Below, piece by piece: positions 42,784 to 43,009 of a stretch of DNA of 43,009 nucleotides. Location: the NCBI RefSeq assembly GCF_014201375.1, contig NZ_JACHDZ010000011.1, forward strand, positions 1 to 43,009. The letters are read 5' to 3'. Every line of letters starts with the position of its first letter. Within the stretch, counting starts at the first letter, position 1. The translations under genes were made by a program, and so were the position numbers. Source of the stretch: Tunturiibacter empetritectus. GTDB lineage: Bacteria; Acidobacteriota; Terriglobia; Terriglobales; Acidobacteriaceae. Under the pieces are notes generated by a model, which was not told where the DNA came from, made no database searches, and saw only the letters and a program-made list of their open reading frames with translations.

Positions 42784-43008
42784 CTACAGTTCTACATAGG
42801 ATGTGAGAGAGGGAGTGATGGGGTGCTTTTCAGCGTAATCCGAAAGCTCCGTGTTAAGTACTGAGAATGTATGGTCCGCCGCCTTGTCGCAAGCGAAAAG
42901 TGATCTAACAGGGTGGTCTGCGCAAATGTATTCGTCAATAAGGGCGAAGATGTTGTCAAGGGCAAAGATATCCTTCCCGTTGCCTGGAGCAACGCTCGGA
43001 GTCGAAGC
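42784..43008 (-). CDS. Partial gene running off the right edge (3' end only)
   Basis: On the - strand a frame without any start is open from the window edge for 74 codons, then stops at TAG. It reads ASTPSVAPGNGKDIFAL, then IFALIDEYICADHPVRSLF and SVLNTELSDYAEKHPI, with balanced protein-like composition. No domain is recognised. It ends 15 bases before the esterase ATG, overlapping its GGAGGT region only by spacing, and points to cotranscription. Confidence 0.55.
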   Translation of the reverse strand, partial: ASTPSVAPGNGKDIFALDNIFALIDEYICADHPVRSLFACDKAADHTFSVLNTELSDYAEKHPITPSLTSYVEL

Positions 43009-43009
43009 T

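Noticed and set aside
1..43009. CRISPR arrays, tRNA or rRNA genes, insertion sequences, prophage genes
   Set aside because: No regularly spaced repeats, no cloverleaf or rRNA sequence, and no transposase, integrase or phage structural motifs were seen by eye; a covariance-model scan was not possible.

Overview
The window looks like an accessory, oxidoreductase-rich stretch of an Acidobacteriota chromosome (Terriglobus/Granulicella/Edaphobacter type). This is inferred from moderately high GC, from a winged-helix/Ser-Thr kinase/TPR regulator of the kind common in that phylum, from M13 peptidase and TonB-era envelope-type proteins, and from many small NmrA, SDR, cupin and TetR/AraC genes. No rRNA, tRNA, CRISPR array or intact insertion sequence is visible, so the genus is not fixed by the sequence.

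Layout. 0.35-5.5 kb: a three-subunit molybdenum aldehyde oxidoreductase (paoABC order, ATGA overlaps) behind a LysR regulator that is divergent from an NmrA-type reductase. 6.8-8.8 kb: a 'graveyard' in which pieces of at least five genes (classical SDR, NmrA protein, isochorismatase-like hydrolase, cupin, AraC regulator) are joined end to end. 8.9-12.0 kb: nitroreductase, a small membrane protein, an SDR-TetR operon with two operator-like palindromes in its promoter, and a TetR C-terminal remnant. 12.1-15.1 kb: two lysine/alanine-rich histone-like proteins downstream of a DUF47-Pit phosphate transport pair, and a small charged protein. 15.6-18.6 kb: a response regulator with a Cys4 tail divergent from an RsbQ-like hydrolase and PAS histidine kinase. 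19-21.5 kb: an RMF-like protein and envelope proteins. 21.9-24.5 kb: a monooxygenase of the ABM type, HxlR and XRE regulators, and a two-gene cassette with a possible TIR/nucleoside-deoxyribosyltransferase-like protein. 25.3-32.5 kb: TetR, AraC, an M13 metallopeptidase, and a winged-helix kinase that appears to be split from its TPR half by a one-base frameshift. 32.9-37.2 kb: a same-strand run of SDR, NmrA reductase, zinc alcohol dehydrogenase and Old Yellow Enzyme. 37.3-38.8 kb: a twice-frameshifted secreted metallopeptidase and a truncated glycosyltransferase. 38.9-43 kb: membrane protein, cupin, an NAD(P)-binding protein divergent from a TetR regulator, a secreted esterase, and a partial gene running off the right edge.

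How the parts fit. Many units are small redox enzymes each paired with its own one-component regulator, which suggests inducible handling of aldehydes, quinones, enones and other electrophiles; specific substrates cannot be read from sequence. The abundance of truncated and frameshifted genes indicates active decay or repeated recombination. The best candidates for something undescribed are the TIR/NDT-like cassette at 23.2-24.5 kb, the RsbQ/histidine kinase/Cys4 response regulator set at 15.6-18.6 kb, and the lysine-rich proteins linked to phosphate uptake at 12.1-14.6 kb.
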